From Trochalopteron elliotii (lineage: Eukaryota > Chordata > Aves > Passeriformes > Leiothrichidae): a stretch of DNA of 64,000 nucleotides. Position 1 is the stretch's first letter. The number at the start of each line of letters is the position of its first letter. A model generated the notes under the pieces. It worked only from the letters and a program-made list of their open reading frames with translations, made no database searches and was not told where the DNA came from. The stretch is from assembly GCA_024734555.1 (NCBI GenBank), contig JANPWX010000654.1, positions 809,243 through 873,242 of the forward strand. Reading direction: 5' to 3'. The position numbers and the translations under genes were made by a program. Shown here piece after piece: positions 40,153-52,500 of this stretch.

Positions 40153-43100
40153 AATAGTACTGGATTTTTGCTCCTTGATGCTACATAGCAGTGATGCTGT
40201 GGTACTCCAGCTATGCCACACACCATCTCTGAATACAATTTAGAGACTTACTCACCCAGGGATCACAGACTGCAATCCACCCCTGTGGCAAACAGCAGCA
40301 GCGACTGTATTACCAGCACTTTGTGATTTATTTGGGGCTTTTTTAGCCATTCAGACACGCTACTGGATTTTGCACAGTTTGGCTCACAGTCAAGAAGATC
40401 ATGATGGCATTATCAGTTCTGCTCCATGGTTTACTTACAGGAAGAGTTTAGGAAGTACCAGCTACTGGTGTGGAAGGTGGCAGAGCAAGAGTTACAGAGG
40501 TTTCCAAAGAAACTGAACAGATCCACCCCGCCCCCCTCAGTTACCTCCTGCCTCCCTCCCAGCGAAAAAATAATTTTAAGTAGTAAAATTAAATCAAAGG
40601 GGAGAATAAAACACTCCAGGAGCTCAAAATCCTGCCTTGGTCCAGCATGCTCCCAAAGCAGCCACACAGAGCAGTCTGGGTACTGCACTCTGCTCCTCAG
40701 GGCTTTATTATTCATTTTTTAAACAGCTGCTAACACACTGATGTTCACAATGCATTAAATATCCTCCCTGTAATATTTTTCAACTATTTAACTGGCACGG
40801 AATGTCATGCAGGAGCGAATGTAAGGGAAGCTGTCCCAGGGAATGCAGAAGTATTCCAAAGCCTTGATGTTGCTGCTCAACCATGTCCTCTTTAACCACA
40901 CCTATTCTGTGATTTCTATTTGATTCCTAGACTCAGGTCTGAAATAACATCTTCTCCCCTCTGCATATACTTTAATTATGTTATTCTTTGAAATACTAAA
41001 CAAACAATCAGTGCTTTCAGAGAAACATCAGCCATCAAGGGACACACACAGAATTAGCACCAATCCTACCAGGAGTGGAGAATATCTGCAGAGGCACCTA
41101 CTTATAGAGTTAGGGATGAGGGAAAAAAAGTACTGGTATTCTGAAACACACAACTCCTCAGCATCCAAAATCACTGCTGCTCTGTCTCCACAGAATTGCT
41201 GGTCTTTATTACATCCAAGTGATCAGAGAAAAACAGTGAGGAGTTTGAACTTTGTTTAGAAAAGATAAAACCTCAATACAGAAACAAACCAGCTCATTTA
41301 GACACAAACACGCTAAACATGAAAACAAGGCAGTCCAGCTGACAAATCTGTCCTCACCAAGAATAGCAGCCCATCCAGGTGGAGCTAGAGCTTGTGGTCT
41401 CTGCTGTTTCACCTTCACCACTTTCAGCACCACTGTCCTGGTCTGCTCTGACCAGGCTCTGTTCCTCCAGGCTTCCCCAGCTTTCTTCATGAAGGAGGAG
41501 AGCCAAATCCACACAGGCTATGACTCTAGACAGTCCTCCTGCCTCCCTCCCACAACAATTTTTGAAAAATACCTCTGTAACTAGCAAAGCAAACACATGG
41601 GAATGGCTCCAGGCTGGTGGAGGAGCAGGAAGCCCAGGCAGTGGATGCCTTGGAGGGCAGAGCAGTGAACTCCAAGGCACGCAGAGCACACAAAGCCAGG
41701 CAGAGGGAACACTACAGTAAGAAAGCTATTAATAAAAATTAAAAGGACATTCAGTATTACGAGCCAGATTGGGAGCTGGCACTGGATGAGGCTCAGGGAG
41801 GCCTGACATTAAACCCAAAAGAGATTATGTAACCTAAGCTGTCCAGTGATCATCTGCTCCTCTGGTGTGGCTTTAAAGCGGCAGCGGGGCTGACACGGGC
41901 TCCAGCAGCCACCCAGGCTGGGACCACTCACTCAGTGTCCCTGTGACCCCTGGGCACTGCCATCCCCCTCTGTGCACCACCAGCACACCCCACAGTGACC
42001 CCAGAGCAGGGGGCAGGGTTGAGGGCAGCCAGGCTCTGCCCTCTGAACACCATCCCTGCTGCAAATCCCTGCAGCCAGCACTGTCCAAAGCAAAGCTGTC
42101 TCCAGCTCTGAGGCACAGCCTGCCCTGCACACAGTGACAGCTCCCAGCCTGATGGACAACAGGAAAAACCCTCCTTACTTGGCCAAAATGCTTCAGCAAG
42201 GCAATATGCTGCAGTTTCTCATCTGCCAGGCAAGGCCTTTCAGAGGGTTTGCCCTGCTCTCCTTGACCCAGAGGACCAACACTTACAGAAGGACAATGCC
42301 CATCAGCTAATGGGGTCTTCCTCACAAAGGCTCTTACTTCCCTCCTGCTCTTTCACAGTCTGAGATAAACTGCTATTCCACATGAAGTCATCAGAAAAGC
42401 TCACCAGCCTTCAGTGAGACTTGATCCAGCCAGGGAAGGAAAAAGGCCTGATGGGCAAAGGGTGGCTGGTTCAAGTGGGCATGGAGAGAACACACAGCAC
42501 CCATGCCATGCCCACAGGCCAGGACACTTGGGAGAAGCCACCAGAGCAGCAGCCTCCTGTCCTCAACTCTCCTCACTGTGCTAACCATGGGACACAAATT
42601 TCCATCAGCCTCTGCTTCATTTCAAACACTCTGCACAGTCTACAGCTCACAGAAACATCCCATCTCGCTGAACACAGAGGGGGAGGAAGCACATTAAAAA
42701 AAAATAACAAGCAACTACCTCATATCCTCAGAACAATTTCAGGAGGCTGATGTCAACAGACACTGCCCAGGACTGCACTAACCTGTGAGCACTGCACAGC
42801 TGTGCCACCAGAGCTCTCTGAACACCCCCAGCTCAGCCCCCAGCTCTGACCTCCACAGCTCATTTTGGCCAGAAAGGTCAGTGGTATCACAGCTCCTCAT
42901 CCACCAAGCCTGAATACCAACAGCTTCATCACCTCTGAGAATGAACAAGGCCAGTGCTCCAAACCCACTCAGCTGGTTACGTCAGAGGCTGGGAGATGCT
43001 GCCCCAATCCTGCCAGAATGGCAGGAAACAGAAGTGGTCTCAGCATGAGCAGGGAGCAGGGACTTGATTATCTGCAATTAGCAAATCGATGATTCTTCAA

Positions 43101-46100
43101 GACGCTGATTTAGGCCAGCACTACTTATTAGCAACAGTCAAGGAAAGCACAAGGGCAAATTGCATCAGAGCCAGGCCCAGCTCCCAAATGCTGTTTCATT
43201 TAAAAATTAATATGTAATCCTGCAGGAGCTCAGACACCCACACCAGCATCACTTCCATGAGGTACATACTGAACACCACCAAGTCCCCACCACCATGGAA
43301 ACAAGTGATGTTATTATTTTGCTCCAAAGACATGGGTATCTTGGGTAGCCAGATGTTAACTGTGGAGGGCACACACTCATTTTAGTGCCTTGGCTGGGGT
43401 TACAGGTTTGCACCCTCACTGCAGGTGGAAAAGCCTAGTGAAGTCCCTGGGAAGACACCTGCTGGGTTTGGATGAGGCCCTTCTGGTTTTAAATGCTTGA
43501 TCTAATTTTGTCTTGTAACATTACACAAGAACACAGCTGTATATTTAGCCTCAGAGTTAAACCATTAATTTGCAACACACAATTTAGTAATACTCCCCAT
43601 TAATAATGCCATTACATGGGTTATGTTCACTTTCTATCTGAAAGTTTAAACACAACAGGTCTCCCACAAACAGCTGAAGATTAAACCACTGCACCCATTT
43701 GAGATCAGTCACCAAGACAGGTATGGTATAAAATATACAACAGCAGACAGCTTCAATATACATTTTACTTTCATTTGTCTGAGATGTTTGTGCCAAGAAT
43801 CCACTTGAGCCTGCTCTTCACTCGATTAGGGAGAAAAATTTGTTTTTAAAATGATTAAAAGCATAACACTGCCCAGTGTTGTGTCCCCTCCAATAATCTT
43901 CAATTTGTGGGACTGTCTTTGAAACTGTAGCAGAGCAGTTTTACCACTCACAGCATGTATTTTTGATTTAGTAATCCCTACACTTCCAGAGGGGTTACTG
44001 GAAGGAAAAAAATACCATTAACCCATTGATTTTAAAAAGAAAACCAACAAAAAAGCCCAACATTTAGCTATTTTAAGTGAGAATCAAACAGGCTTGAACC
44101 CTAAAGAGGAATTATGATTTATACACTAAAAAAATTTAAAAAGAGAAAATTAAAAAGGCCGAGTGGGATTCCAATGCCATTCCTTCAGCAGTGCACAAAC
44201 ACCTCAGGACACTGGCAATGCTCAGAGCAGACCCAATGCTGTGCTCAGAGGTGCTGAGTTGTGCTTTTATGGAGACAAAAGGATGGGCCCCTGCGTTTCT
44301 TCCCTTCACAAACCCAGATAAATTCCAGCCCTGAAGTACAGGAAATTAAAACAGAATAATAAACTAAGAAAAATGCTTCCAGCAGGGAAGGAAATCCTGA
44401 CCCAGTGCTTGTGCCCTGCAAAGAGTTAAAGCCTCAGCCCCAGCCAGCCCTGCTGATCTTGGTGCAGCTGCTACCTGCAGCCACGGCCCCTCAGTAGCAA
44501 CACACAAGGGGAAAGTGCAATTTTGAGCTTCTCTTTTCATCTCTATGGTGACAAAAAGCTCTGCAGAGGGAAATCAGGGTGCCTTCCACTCAAAAGGTTT
44601 CTCATTTTCAATGACTGCCTTTCACAATATTTTAATTAAATCTCTGGTGGGGAAGCTTTAAAGAAAAAAAAAATTCAGATTGTGGGGCTCATTTGCAACA
44701 ACAGAGTAGAAAAGGGGGGAAATGTATTTTAAGCATTTTTAAAATAGAAAGATTCTCTGGTTGAAGAGTTAAGAATAAATCTACCAGCTGCAAAGTTTTA
44801 CAAAACCAGCATGTGAAGGGACCAGGAAGTCTTTCTGTAACAAAAACATTTTCTTGCATGTAACATGTCTCTGGAATTTTAGGAGAGGCTGAAGGACCAC
44901 ACAGCAAAGGGCCCTTTCCCACGGGGCTGAGCACAGGCCCAGGAGAGACCCTGATGGAACAGGCACCAATGGGATTCTGGAGAAGCCCCTTTTGCCCTCC
45001 TGCAGCATTATTAATGGGAGTTTTACTAAACTGTAGCCACCACCACTGCCTGCTGGGCCAGCCAGGGACACAGCAGCACCGAGGGCGTGTGAAGGCTGCA
45101 GGATAAAAGCAAGGCCATGCTGTTTATCTGTGGTTTTAGAAGTCCCAGCTCACTGCTCCCAACAGAACACAGCAACACCCACCAGCTCTGAGGAAGGGGG
45201 AGGCATATCCCACAAAGCACAGCCACAGGACAGTGCAGCCGGGGCTTTCACAAATCACATTTCTCAGCAGAACCTGCTCCCAGCAGGACACCCCAGAGAA
45301 CACGGTGTGCCCAGGTGAGCCCAGCCTTCCCCCTGGGCCCAAGGCACTCCCCAGCAGACCCTGGCACAGGCAGCCTGCACCCCAAGGTGCAGCAGGTGAG
45401 TGCTCCCCAGCTCCTCAGGAACAGCCTTCTGACGTGGATGGAAAAGCCCATCCCATGGAAAAGGGATGGAACCACCAAAGAGGGACTGGGAGTTTGTACC
45501 AAAAGCACAGCACATACACAGAAAAGCAGCAGGTGGCTGAGCACAGGAGGATCAGGTGGCTGTGCAGCTCTAGTGAAGGCCACCAGAAGTCCCACAGACA
45601 CAGCACTTGTCCAGGACTCCCATTTCACTCCAAGGCAGCAGCATTCAGCTGGAGAGTGTGGGGAAATGATGACTCTGCAACTAGAGCCTCCACGCGGTGC
45701 CAAGAGATTCAAGTGTGTTAATAAACGTAAAGCTCTGGACAAAGCACTTCTCCTCTCATCCAAGCTCCATTGTATGATGTGGGAATAACACCCCTACTTC
45801 ATCTAATGTAATTGCCAAAATAACATATTCCTCCTGCAAGGTGTGGTGAGCTCCTTCGAAAGCAGTGCTGTGACAGCGCAGAGTTTTCAAGTATCTTGAA
45901 CCACAGGACAAAGTGCACTGTTAATTTAATTTTTTTAAGTTAACAGAATACTGAAGTAAAAAGCCTAACTAGACATGGGGAAAGAAATATTCTGATTCTC
46001 TTTTCAAAATAAGAATCAGGGTGCAGGGAGCTGCAGTGACACCCGAGCCTGAATTCCCCAAATCCCAGAGCAGCGCCTTTGTCGCCGTGCTCAACAGAGA

Positions 46101-46422
46101 GCACAAGGGATTCAGCCAGGCTGGCCACTTATCCAGCATCCCCCCGCTGGCTGGAAATTGCTATTCTAGGAGCTATCCAACCTTTAACGACTTCTGGACT
46201 AGTCTGCATTTGATTTCAGGGCAAAAGCTGTGCCCAAAGGGAGACCCCATGAGGAACTCCTCCCTCCAGCTCTCAGGTCATTCTTAAGGCCATCTCTGAA
46301 AGACGACAACAAAATGGTTTACTGCTCACACAGGCTAAATATCAACAGCTCTAAAATGAAATACAACCTCTTTTCAAAGCCACCAACAGGCAAAAAGTCT
46401 GTTCTTGAAAATAAAACACTGG

Positions 46423-46462
46423 TCAGGAGTGGGATCGTTCAGGAGCGGGATCGTTCAGGAGC
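46423..46462. repeat. 16-bp tandem repeat, 2.5 copies
   Basis: TCAGGAGTGGGATCGT, then TCAGGAGCGGGATCGT, then a half unit TCAGGAGC. The copies differ by one base. Each full unit carries one or two CpG dinucleotides, which are rare in the surrounding intron. Confidence 0.9.
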
Positions 46463-46810
46463 AAAGGTTTCTTTTAAACTGATGCAAACAGAACTGCCTA
46501 TTTTTCATGTCAATTATTAATTTTTCTAAAATCATAATCACTGCTGCAAGTCCAGCTACCTCTGTACGCAAAACCCTTTCCACATACGTATTTTCCTGGG
46601 GGAAAAAAGGCTTATCCCCACAAAGGAGTATGAAATAAATTGCTTTACTGAAGGTTAATAATATCCTGTCGCCGTGGTAAAAGACTCAATTACAAAACCT
46701 TCAGAAGAGCTCCCAAGGAACTCATCTGCCTGCAGTGACAGAGGTTTAAATAGCCAAAATACACAGAAAGGCTAAGCTCTTCCCAAAAGAAAGGAAAAGG
46801 GGAAAAAGAT

Positions 46811-46819
46811 GGGGGGGGG
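46811..46819. repeat. (G)9 homopolymer
   Basis: Nine Gs, next to a G/A-rich stretch on the left and about 40 bp before an A run at 46858-46868. Long G runs are uncommon in this window. Confidence 0.9.
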
Positions 46820-47225
46820 TTAAGTAAAAAACCTGGAAATTGGACACTCAAGGTTATAAAAAAAAAAACCCAAACACACACAACCACAGCTCCTCTCTGC
46901 ACACACAATTCTCTATAATCTCAGCAAGAATTATGGCCTAGGGAGACCAACACTAATTTTAGTATCAGATTTATTATGCAGCAGGGAGCAGAAATCAGTC
47001 AGGCCCGTCTCTCGGTCCTAATGGGCAGAACTGGCTCACGCTCCAGGAAGGCTCTGCTGAAGAATAGCTGGGGCCTGGTGAAAAACAAAGCCCCTGGGGC
47101 TCCCCGAAGCACAAACACGCTGCGTTTCTTAGAAGCCACAATAAAACACAATGATACTCCTCATTTCTGCAGCGCTGCTGCCAGAGGAGCCTAAAGCCCA
47201 GCAGCTCCCAGTGCTCCCAGCAGAG

Positions 47226-47765
47226 CAACCACAGACCAGAGCCTGGCCAGGACTGTGCCTGCCCAGCCTGGAACCCAGAACTGACCCTGCCCAACCTGGG
47301 ACTGTGAACCCAGAACTGTCCCTGGCCAGCCTGGAACCCAGAACTGACCCTGCCCAACCTGGGACTGTGAACCTAGGACTGTCCCTGGCCAGCCTGCCCT
47401 GGGCACAGCCTGGAACCCAGGACTGTGCCTGCCCAGCCTGGAACCCGGAACTGACCCTGACCAACCTGGGACTGTGAACCCAGAACTGTCCCTGGCCAGC
47501 CTGGAACCCAGAACTGTCCCTGGCCAGCCTGCCCTGGGCACAGGCAGGAACCTGGGACTCTCCCTGCCCAGCCAGGAACCCTGGATTGACCCCACTGCCC
47601 ATCCTGGAAGCCGAGACCAGCCCTGCCCAGCCTGCCCTGGGCACAGCCTGGAACCCAGAATTGACCCTGGCCAGCCTGGAACACGGGACTGTGAACCTAG
47701 GACTGGCCCTGCCCAGCCTGCATGGGTACAGGCAAGGATATGCCAGGGCTGCAGGGCTGGAACCC
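47226..47765. repeat. Minisatellite with 63-bp higher-order unit
   Basis: A C-rich array built from variants of CCAGCCTGGAACCCAGAACT and CCAACCTGGGACTGTGAACC. Three well-preserved 63-bp units start at 47263, 47326 and 47433. Between and after them are units with an inserted CCAGCCTGCCCTGGGCACAG block, for example at 47389, and more degenerate copies to 47765. Because 63 is a multiple of three, the array keeps frames open on both strands, giving spurious frames of up to about 260 residues with a repeated Gly/Ser/Arg pattern on the minus strand. I do not regard these as proteins. Confidence 0.93.
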
Positions 47766-49387
47766 AGCATCTCTCAGCCACAGGGGCAGGCAGAGGTTGA
47801 GGCATGGAGCACTCACAAGCACAGCTCCAGACAAATGCTGCCTCTCCTCTCCGTGCCCACAGCAGCACCCCAGCACACCTCTGTGCACAGGAGCACTGCT
47901 GTGCACTCCCACACACAAACCTTCCCCCAGAAAGGCACCAGCAGCTCCGTGTTCCCTGTTTCTCACCCCGTACCAACAGAGCTCATTACAGGTTTGGAAG
48001 CTCCAAGCACATGTCACATGGGCACCATGTTCAGTCTGTTCTTCACCCCTCCATCTTAAACACTTTATAGTCTTCCCCTGTGTCTGCTTGTGCCCCGCTC
48101 AGACTCAGAGCACCACTTGCACCATTCTTAAGATGCTTCAACTGCCCAGTGAAGCCAGGCCTATCCTCAACAACTGTTTCTAATAAGCCAGTACCAGTTA
48201 CAAAAGCCTTTTTGCAGAGGGTTTCATGACTGACTCACTTCCATCTCCAATGATGCAACACCCAGGCCATTTCCACACATGGCCTCACCACCTCCTGAGG
48301 ACTGCAGCTCCTCACCCAGCACTGCCCAGGACTCCTCAGCCCCCCAAACCCTGCATGTCCCCTCCTCCCCAGCACCTGGGAACACACAGCCCAGCCAAGT
48401 GCAGCCCCAGCACACACCAGGTTTGGAATAACCCTCCTCTAAGGCACCAGCAATTCCCCATTTCAAGTACTGCTGAACACGTGAGCAGCATTCTGTTTTG
48501 CACATCCATAAAACAAGGGTGATGGCAATCACTTACCTCATCTCTGTGTGATGAGAACAAGGGACACATTTAAACTAGTTTAAGTCATTTCAGCACACAA
48601 GCCTTTCGTGAAAGTAGGATGCTGATGTCTCCAGGAATGTACATACCACAGACTATCAACTAACATTTTGAACAAAACTTTTCCAACAATCAGTTTTTCA
48701 CTCACAGCTCACTCAGCTCAAGACCAGAAACTTTCAAGCCATCACTATCTCATTTTATTTTCATATAATGCACACACAGGCACACACTTCCAAAAACTGC
48801 ACTCCCCATTCTTTGTCTATCCAGGCACTTTGCTAGCAGATTTCTGGTCTTGTTTTTAAAATGCCCTTGGAGTGTATTAAGCAACTTAGCAGCTTTGCTT
48901 TGAGCTGTTCTAACAGAAGTTAGTGGATAACTCCTGCTACTCCAACAGAAATAAAGACAATCACCACTAAGAAAGGAAGAAAAGTCCATTAAAAACATCC
49001 ATGATCAAGTCTAGTTTTCACCTGATCCAAATTCAGTGCAAGAGTGAAAAAGCAGGCCTACAAGTTTTGGATTTCCCTGCATGTATTTTCCTTTAAAACA
49101 CCTGTATTTTGTCTCAAAATTTCAGGGGAAAAAAAAGGAAAAAAAGCATAACCAGTCTCCCATCCAACAAATGGCTCCCCCTACCCAAAAACCATCCCCA
49201 AAACGTTACCTTCTTATGGCTCAAAGCTGCTCCAGAGCATCGTGGAGTGTCTGTGAGGGGAGGCAGAACTGCCGTGCTCCCCTCACGGGAGCTCCCCCAG
49301 AGCCTACCCTCACCCAGAGCACGTGACTGCAATTAAAACTGATAATTGCCTTCAGGTGAGGGACACACCTGCCTAACGAGGGTCACA

Positions 49388-49497
49388 GGGTCCAGCAGGG
49401 CCCCAGCACTGGCCTTGATTGGTTAATTCAAATTACACAGGAGGGTCCAGCAGGGCCCCAACACCGGCCTTGATCGGGTTAACTCAAATCACCTGTG
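49388..49497. repeat. 55-bp direct tandem duplication, two copies
   Basis: Unit 1 (49388-49442) and unit 2 (49443-49497) both start GGGTCCAGCAGGGCCCCA. They continue through GGCCTTGAT, a GGTTAA-type segment and TCAAAT before ACAC or ACCT. They differ at a few scattered substitutions and a small indel within the unit, so the duplication is not recent. Confidence 0.88.
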
Positions 49498-49520
49498 CCC
49501 ACCCTGGGGCTCCCCAACGG

Positions 49521-49552
49521 CTGCAAAATCCAGACTCTGCAAAATCCAGACA
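49521..49552. repeat. 16-bp tandem duplication
   Basis: CTGCAAAATCCAGACT is followed at once by CTGCAAAATCCAGACA, identical in 15 of 16 positions. It lies 24 bp past the 55-bp duplication, so this locality has had at least two slippage or duplication events. Confidence 0.9.
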
Positions 49553-52500
49553 CGCTGCTCCTTCCACTGCTGTGGCTGCCCAACCACCAAACCATCTCCT
49601 CCTCCCTCTGCCCCTTCACAGCCCAGAGCACATTTTCACCTGCATAACCAGCACCAATAATCAGCCAAGAAATTCAGGACTTGCTCTCTGATCTCTGTTC
49701 CACCTCAACAAGTGCCTGGCAGCATCTGTTTGTCTGCCTTGATCCAACAATCTCCAGGTCTCAGGAATGCAAGACAAACAGGTGCTGCTGCCCTTCTCTC
49801 AGCTGGAGCCAATTTAAAGCATTTCAAGGAAACACACCGGGGCACTCTTCAGCAATGAAGGGCTGCACCTGCCCAAGACAGCTAAGAACATTAAGAAGCA
49901 GCAAAATTTTGTCTGACCATGTCCATGTAAGACATTTACCCTGCCCCTGCATTCCTTCAGCTGCAAGCAGGATGAAATAAGATTCATGAGTAAGGTGTTC
50001 TGCAAGAATATTTGTCCTCTCCTACCTGCTTTTCTCCCCATCACTTTCAAATGAATTGACTTTTTTATGTTACTTTCCACATACTGCAAGAGATCAGGAT
50101 TACACAGCACCAGCTGAATAATGTTCTGCTCACACTATCATCAGCTTCATGCGTTCAGATGACAGTGATGGGGACTATAAAGGCACGAAGACAGATAATC
50201 ACTGCTTATGTCTGCAATTATAGTTCCAATAAAGCTTCTTCATGGCTCTTTAGCACTAAGGCTTTTGGACTGGTAACTGAATTGTTTTAATATTTTTTTC
50301 TACTCCATATTTTGTTCTTTTCCTATTGCATACACATACTTAATTGAGAGAGAAGACAAATGCCTCTACTAAAATATCCACTGGAAATACCTACAAAAAG
50401 AGGTCCAGAAATCTAAACTGACTTCTTATGACTACCACAAAATCAAAGCTACGCTCACAAAACTTTGGGGGAATCATAACTGTGGAAGACTTTCAACTAT
50501 CGTTGCATCTGATGAGAAAGATTAATGACATAGTGAGTGTGACCAGATGAAAAAGAGAGAGGGGGGGAAAAAATAAAAATCACACGTGACAATCACAATT
50601 CCCTCCTCATACACAAACTGCCAGGCATGTCACACACAGCACCTGCAGCTTCAATCCCAGCTCCTGGGATGAGATGAGGCAGGAGTTTAGAGCACAAAAG
50701 GTGCTGTGGCAGGAGATTCTCACTGCCACCCACACCCCTGGGGTTGGGCTGGGGTAGGAAATACCCCCAGGCAGGCACAGAGGGGACAGAGGCTCAGGAG
50801 GCTGGGGCAGCCTGTCCCCAGAGCTCTGGAAACAGGTCAGGACAGCACGCCCAGGTGCACAGGACAAGGCACCAGGGCAGCCATGCCCCAGCTCCTCAGA
50901 TGGCCACCCAGAGAGGAGCAGGCATGGCACAAAGAACCAGGCCTGCACCTGCTTCCCCCTCTGCTCCCCTCACTGGGGCCACCAGGAGCAGCCCCCTGAG
51001 CCCGCTACATCCTCTGCCAGGCTCCCCCCTTGCTCCCAGCACTGGTTTGCAGCCATGAGACTGGGGTGAGCCATAATTCACAGCACCAGAGACCTCTCAC
51101 ACGCTGTGGCCTCCCATCCTTATCTTGCTTCCCCTCTGCGGCGTTCGGAAGTGCTGGTGTGCAGCAGGAACCTCAGCAGAGATCCAGGGCACTGCCACGA
51201 CAGTCAGGGCCTCCCTTACAAGCTTTACAGTCAAAAGTCGTTAAAAACAACAACAAAAAAACCAGTTTAACCCTTCAAAGACAAGTCACGTGAAGAGCTG
51301 GCAGCGTACAATGCTGCTCTGCCTCCCACACTTCCTCCCCAGCACTCAGGGATGCTGCCAACATCCCCCTCACACAGAGGCAGCCGTTTACTGTGGCACC
51401 AAACCGGGGTGCCAGGAAGTGGCTGTGCTGTCTGCCACACTCAGATCTTTGGATAATCCCCTGTTGCCCTTTTTTCTCTGGCCCTTCATCTCCAGGCTCA
51501 ATGGCAGCATCAGTACCAGGCTCACCAGGCCTTTAGTTGGGTTCTTACAGGCTATGCCAAAGCCACCAGAGTCTGACCAACAGTGACTCTGCTTCCTCAG
51601 CTCTCAACCCCAGCCAACAGTGGGCCTGGGACATTTCCACAGCAGGTTTTATGAGGGTTTTTTCAGCAGGAAACGTATGAGGAGGGTACAGTTAAATGTT
51701 TGGTGTGCATTCAGCAGGCCACCCGTCCAGGGCCAGAGGCTCAGAGCTGACCTACAGAAAGTGACTGGGGAGGAGGATGAGCTGTCTGGTGCAAATCCAT
51801 GAAAACTACCCCAAGCACTTTACAGCAGAGACCTTTTGAGGAGAGGCAGCTCTTGCTGCAAGAAGCCAACAGCTCCTGCTGTAGTGGTCTCAGGGCTTGC
51901 TCTGTACTCAGAGCAGAGATCTGACAGGGATCCTGAGGACATGGCAGAGAACAAGACTTGACACCACCCAACACAATGGCTGGTAGCAATCCCAGACCAA
52001 AAGGAGGGGCAATACCCCCCATCCTCAGAAAATTCCTATTGTATTTCCCATCTCAGCATTACCTTTGAATTTCTTTTCAATGTTTTCTGTTCCCTTCCAC
52101 AACTCATTGAACACAACATGCTGCTATAGGCTCTGCAGGTCTGCCAAATACAACAGCAGAAGAAGGTGAATTTCACCAGCAAAGAAACATCTTTACGCTC
52201 ATTTACAGCACTTTGCAAAGCTTTGGCAAAAGGATAAATGCTCCCTGCACACAGCTCAGGCTGGGAGCAGGGAATCACACCAACACAGCTCTGAACATAA
52301 ATGACTGATAACACAGCCAAAAGGAGAACTGAACAGGAGTTGCACTCATTCAGCAAGCACTGCATAAGAATCCCTGGCAACATCCCCTTCAGCAACACCT
52401 TCTTCCAGCAGTGCAACAAACACCAAACCTGCCAGAGCTGAGGGCTTGCAGCTGGCAAGCTTTTGCCACAAACCAGGCCCCTGACTTGAGCAACAGCTCC

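Larger units (their letters stand above)
31001..46400. other. Intronic DNA with CR1 pieces and a C-rich minisatellite
   Basis: The patch 31440-31870 is GC-richer and open on both strands (221 residues plus, 183 residues minus); mutual overlap and lack of domains argue against coding. The stretch 39540-39850 is AT-rich with TAATTA-like and E-box motifs. GC-rich patches at 41880-42120 and 45030-45700 again give overlapping empty frames. Repeats are listed separately. Confidence 0.65.
46400..51100. other. Tandem-repeat-rich intronic stretch
   Basis: Four independent tandem repeats sit in about 3.1 kb: 16-bp at 46423, 63-bp at 47226, 55-bp at 49388 and 16-bp at 49521. The end of the stretch, 50740-51030, is GC-rich without CpG enrichment and is open in several frames with no domain. 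Confidence 0.75.

Noticed and set aside
47191..47976. Open frame of 261 residues on the minus strand with a Gly/Ser/Arg repeat pattern
   Set aside because: Explained by the 63-bp minisatellite, whose period is a multiple of three and which has no stops. Frames of similar quality exist on the other strand.
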